From assembly GCA_963662155.1 (NCBI GenBank), contig OY759263.1, positions 2,173,595 to 2,237,594 on the forward strand: a stretch of 64,000 nt of DNA. The letters are read 5' to 3'. Source of the stretch: Lamellibrachia columna (taxonomy: Eukaryota; Annelida; Polychaeta; Sabellida; Siboglinidae). The notes under the pieces were generated by a model. It saw only the letters and a program-made list of their open reading frames with translations. It made no database searches and was not told the DNA's origin. This document shows positions 61,190-64,000 of this stretch, piece after piece (position 1 is the first letter of the stretch; the number at the start of each line of letters is the position of its first letter). The position numbers and the translations under genes were made by a program.

Positions 61190-61600
61190 TCTCAGACCCT
61201 CCTCCCCAGAACCTTGTTGGAAGCCGTTCTTCAACCTTCTCAGCCTGTTCTGTTGTCCGTTGCTGGTCATTAGGGTGAAGCTGATCTCCATAATGAAACT
61301 AACCATCTGTTTGTCCGGTATGGTCTTCAGGAGTTTCAGATGGAGTCTGGCAATGAGATCTAGTAGCACTACTCCAGCTTTCTCATTTAATTGGAAGCTG
61401 TCCTCAATGTCTTGGGTGAGTAGTGTTATCCGATCCACTGTAGACCACTGCTGATCCACTGTTGACCACTGCTGATCCACTGTTGACCACTGCTGATCCA
61501 CTGTTGACCACTGCTGATGTAGGTCTATCACTGGTGTGAGGCAATTATGCAGCAGCTTTTCCAGGATCTTGTATGGTACATACAGCAAGGAGATATGTAT
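61190..61600 (-). mobile_element. Decayed LINE reverse-transcriptase fragment
   Basis: The minus frame reads ISLLYVPYKILEKLL, then a tandem STVDQ stretch, ITLLTQDIEDSFQLNEKAGV, VLLDL and SFTLMTSNGQQNRLRRLKNG. This is the finger/palm part of a LINE RT, in which VLLDLTAAYD, a linker and GVPQGS are expected. Internal deletions remove the catalytic part (LIARLHLKLL replaces it). It continues at 61600 directly into the 35-bp array. Confidence 0.8.
61437..61513. repeat. 21-bp expansion inside the LINE fragment
   Basis: Nearly four copies of 'actgttgaccactgctgatcc', in frame with the LINE protein and repeating QQWSTVD. The single-copy STVDQ motif of this LINE group seems to be its source. Confidence 0.85.
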
Positions 61601-63680
61601 GTCACTGCTGAATGACATCACCTAGCATCACCTATGTCACTGTTGAATGACATCACCTAGCATCACCTATGTCACTGCTGAATGACATCACCTAGCATCA
61701 TCTATGTCACTGCTGAATGCAACCACCTAGCATTGCCTATGTCACTGTTGAATGACATCACCTAGCATCACCTATGTCACTGCTGAATGACATCACCTAG
61801 CATCACCTATGTCACTGCTGAATGACATCACATAGCATCACCTATGTCACTGCTGAATGACATCACATAGCATCATCTATGTCACTGCTGAATGCAACCA
61901 CCTAGCATTACCTATGTCACTGCTGAATGACATCACCTAGCATCACCTATGTCACTGTTGAATGACATCACCTAGCATCATCTATGTCACTGCTGAATGC
62001 AACCACCTAGCATCACCTATGTCACTGTTGAATGACATCACCTAGCATCACCTATGTCACTGCTGAATGACATCACCTAGCATCACCTATGTCACTGCTG
62101 AATGACATCACCTAGCATCACCTATGTCACTGCTGAATGACATCACCTAGCATCATCTATGTCACTGCTGAATGCAACCACCTAGCATTGCCTATGTCAC
62201 TGTTGAATGACATCACCTAGCATCACCTATGTCACTGCTGAATGACATCACCTAGCATCACCTATGTCACTGCTGAATGACATCACATAGCATCACCTAT
62301 GTCACTGCTGAATGACATCACATAGCATCATCTATGTCACTGCTGAATGACATCACACAGCATCATCTATGTCACTGCTGAATGCAACCACCTAGCATCA
62401 CCTATGTCACTGCTGAATGACATCACCTAGCATCACCTATGTCACTGTTGAATGACATCACATAGCATCATCTATGTCACTGCTGAATGCAACCACCTAG
62501 CATCACCTATGTCACTGCTGAATGACATCACCTAGCATCACCTATGTCACTGCTGAATGACATCACCTAGCATCACCTATGTCACTGCTGAATGAAATCA
62601 CCTAGCATCACCTATGTCACTGCTGAATGACATCACCTAGCATCACCTATGTCACTGCTGAATGACATCACCTAGCATCACCTATGTCACTGCTGAATGA
62701 AATCACCTAGCATCATCTATGTCACTGCTGAATGACATCACCTAGCATCACCTATGTCACTGTTGAATGACATCACCTAGCATTATCTATGTCACTGCTG
62801 AATGCAACCACCTAGCATCACCTATGTCACTGTTGAATGACATCACCTAGCATCACCTATGTCACTGCTGAATGACATCACCTAGCATCACCTATGTCAC
62901 TGCTGAATGACATCACCTAGCATCATCTATGTCACTGCTGAATGACATCACCTAGCATCACCTATGTCACTGCTGAATGACATCACCTAGCATCACCTAT
63001 GTCACTGCTGAATGACATCACCTAGCATCATCTATGTCACTGCTGAATGACATCACCTAGCATCACCTATGTCACTGCTGAATGACATCACCTAGCATCA
63101 TCTATGTCACTGCTGAATGACATCACCTAGCATCACCTATGTCACTGTTGAATGACATCACCTAGCATCACCTATGTCACTGCTGAATGACATCACGTAG
63201 CATCACCTATGTTACTGCTGAATGACATCACATAGCATCACCTATGTCACTGCTGAATGACATCACATAGCATCACCTATGTCACTGCTGAATGACATCA
63301 CATAGCATCACCTATATCACTGCTGAATGACATCACGTAGCATCACCTATGTCACTGCTGAATAACATCACGTAGCATCACCTATGTCACTGCTGAATGA
63401 CATCACATAGCATCACCTATATCACTGCTGAATGACATCACGTAGCATCACCTATGTCACTGCTGAATGACATCACGTAGCATCACCTATGTCACTGCTG
63501 AATGACATCACATAGCATCACCTATGTCACTGCTGAATGACATCACATAGCATCACCTATATCACTGCTGAATGACATCATGTAGCATCACCTATGTCAC
63601 TGCTGAATGACATCACATAGCATCACCTATGTCACTGCTGAATGACATCACCTACCATCCCCTATGTCACTGCTGAATTA
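61600..63680. repeat. 35-bp minisatellite (tatgtcactgctgaatgaca)
   Basis: About 59 units of 'tatgtcactgctgaatgaca' plus 'tcacctagcatcacc'. Variants (cctag/catag/cgtag, atgaca/atgcaa) are clustered in blocks, indicating block-wise expansion. Confidence 0.95.
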
Positions 63681-64000
63681 CAGCTGAGTTCATTCAGGTT
63701 AAAATGTAATGAAAGATTTTTTTCCATTGTGGAAGAAACCACAAAACTGCATCCTACCCTCTTAATATTTGCACATTTAGGGTTTTGTTTCAGCATGACA
63801 ACAATAACAACAGTTTGCACTACATGTCAAAGCCCAAGATGGTATGGAAAAGATAGGTTTTCTATTTTAAAAAATACCCCCTAAACAGTAATGACACTTT
63901 GCAGCAATGTGTGCTAGGAAAAGCTGTATGTGTGCTACCCTGAATAAGGAACTTAAAAACCTTGCTAATGTATTGAATGACGGGATAATTGTTACTTTGT
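63681..64000. other. Unique sequence at the right edge
   Basis: 320 bp of AT-rich sequence, presumably the same UBR5 intron continuing out of the window. No exon is recognised. Confidence 0.5.

Overview
The window is animal nuclear DNA. It holds one very large, repeat-swollen gene on the minus strand: the UBR5/hyd family HECT-type E3 ubiquitin ligase. I placed 34 coding exons between 61085 and 3314. Every intron they imply is GT-AG, every junction keeps the reading frame, and together they give about 2,240 residues from the middle of the protein to the natural stop codon. The N-terminal part and the promoter lie beyond the right edge. The protein closely resembles vertebrate UBR5, while the introns carry several CR1/jockey/RTE-like LINEs and a solo LTR of kinds common in marine invertebrates. 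I therefore infer an invertebrate metazoan (lophotrochozoan or invertebrate deuterostome). The phylum cannot be settled from the sequence alone.

Layout, in transcript order (right to left). 63.7-61.6 kb is a 35-bp minisatellite followed by a decayed LINE fragment. 61.1-56.3 kb carries the mid-protein exons. 55.6-51.8 kb carries the UBR-box zinc-finger exons. 48.7-38.6 kb carries the helical and acidic-linker exons. 34.5-28.1 kb carries further conserved regions and the start of the extended HECT region. 18.3-11.3 kb carries the MLLE (PABC-like) domain. 10.6-3.3 kb carries the HECT domain, with its catalytic Cys codon at 3410-3412. 3.3-2.8 kb is the 3' UTR with three AATAAA signals. 2.7-0 kb is downstream DNA with a minisatellite and a SINE-like repeat.

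By my hand estimate about half of the window is tandem repeat: more than 30 separate minisatellites with units of about 15-72 bp. The largest is a 59-bp array filling 8.8 kb of one intron. Most long open frames in the window are artefacts of these arrays. The striking pattern is positional: many arrays begin exactly at, or within a few bases of, a UBR5 splice site, and in several the repeated unit includes the splice acceptor or donor itself. Retrotransposons have landed inside some arrays, which orders the events (array first, insertion later). No second protein-coding host gene, tRNA, rRNA or CRISPR array was found.
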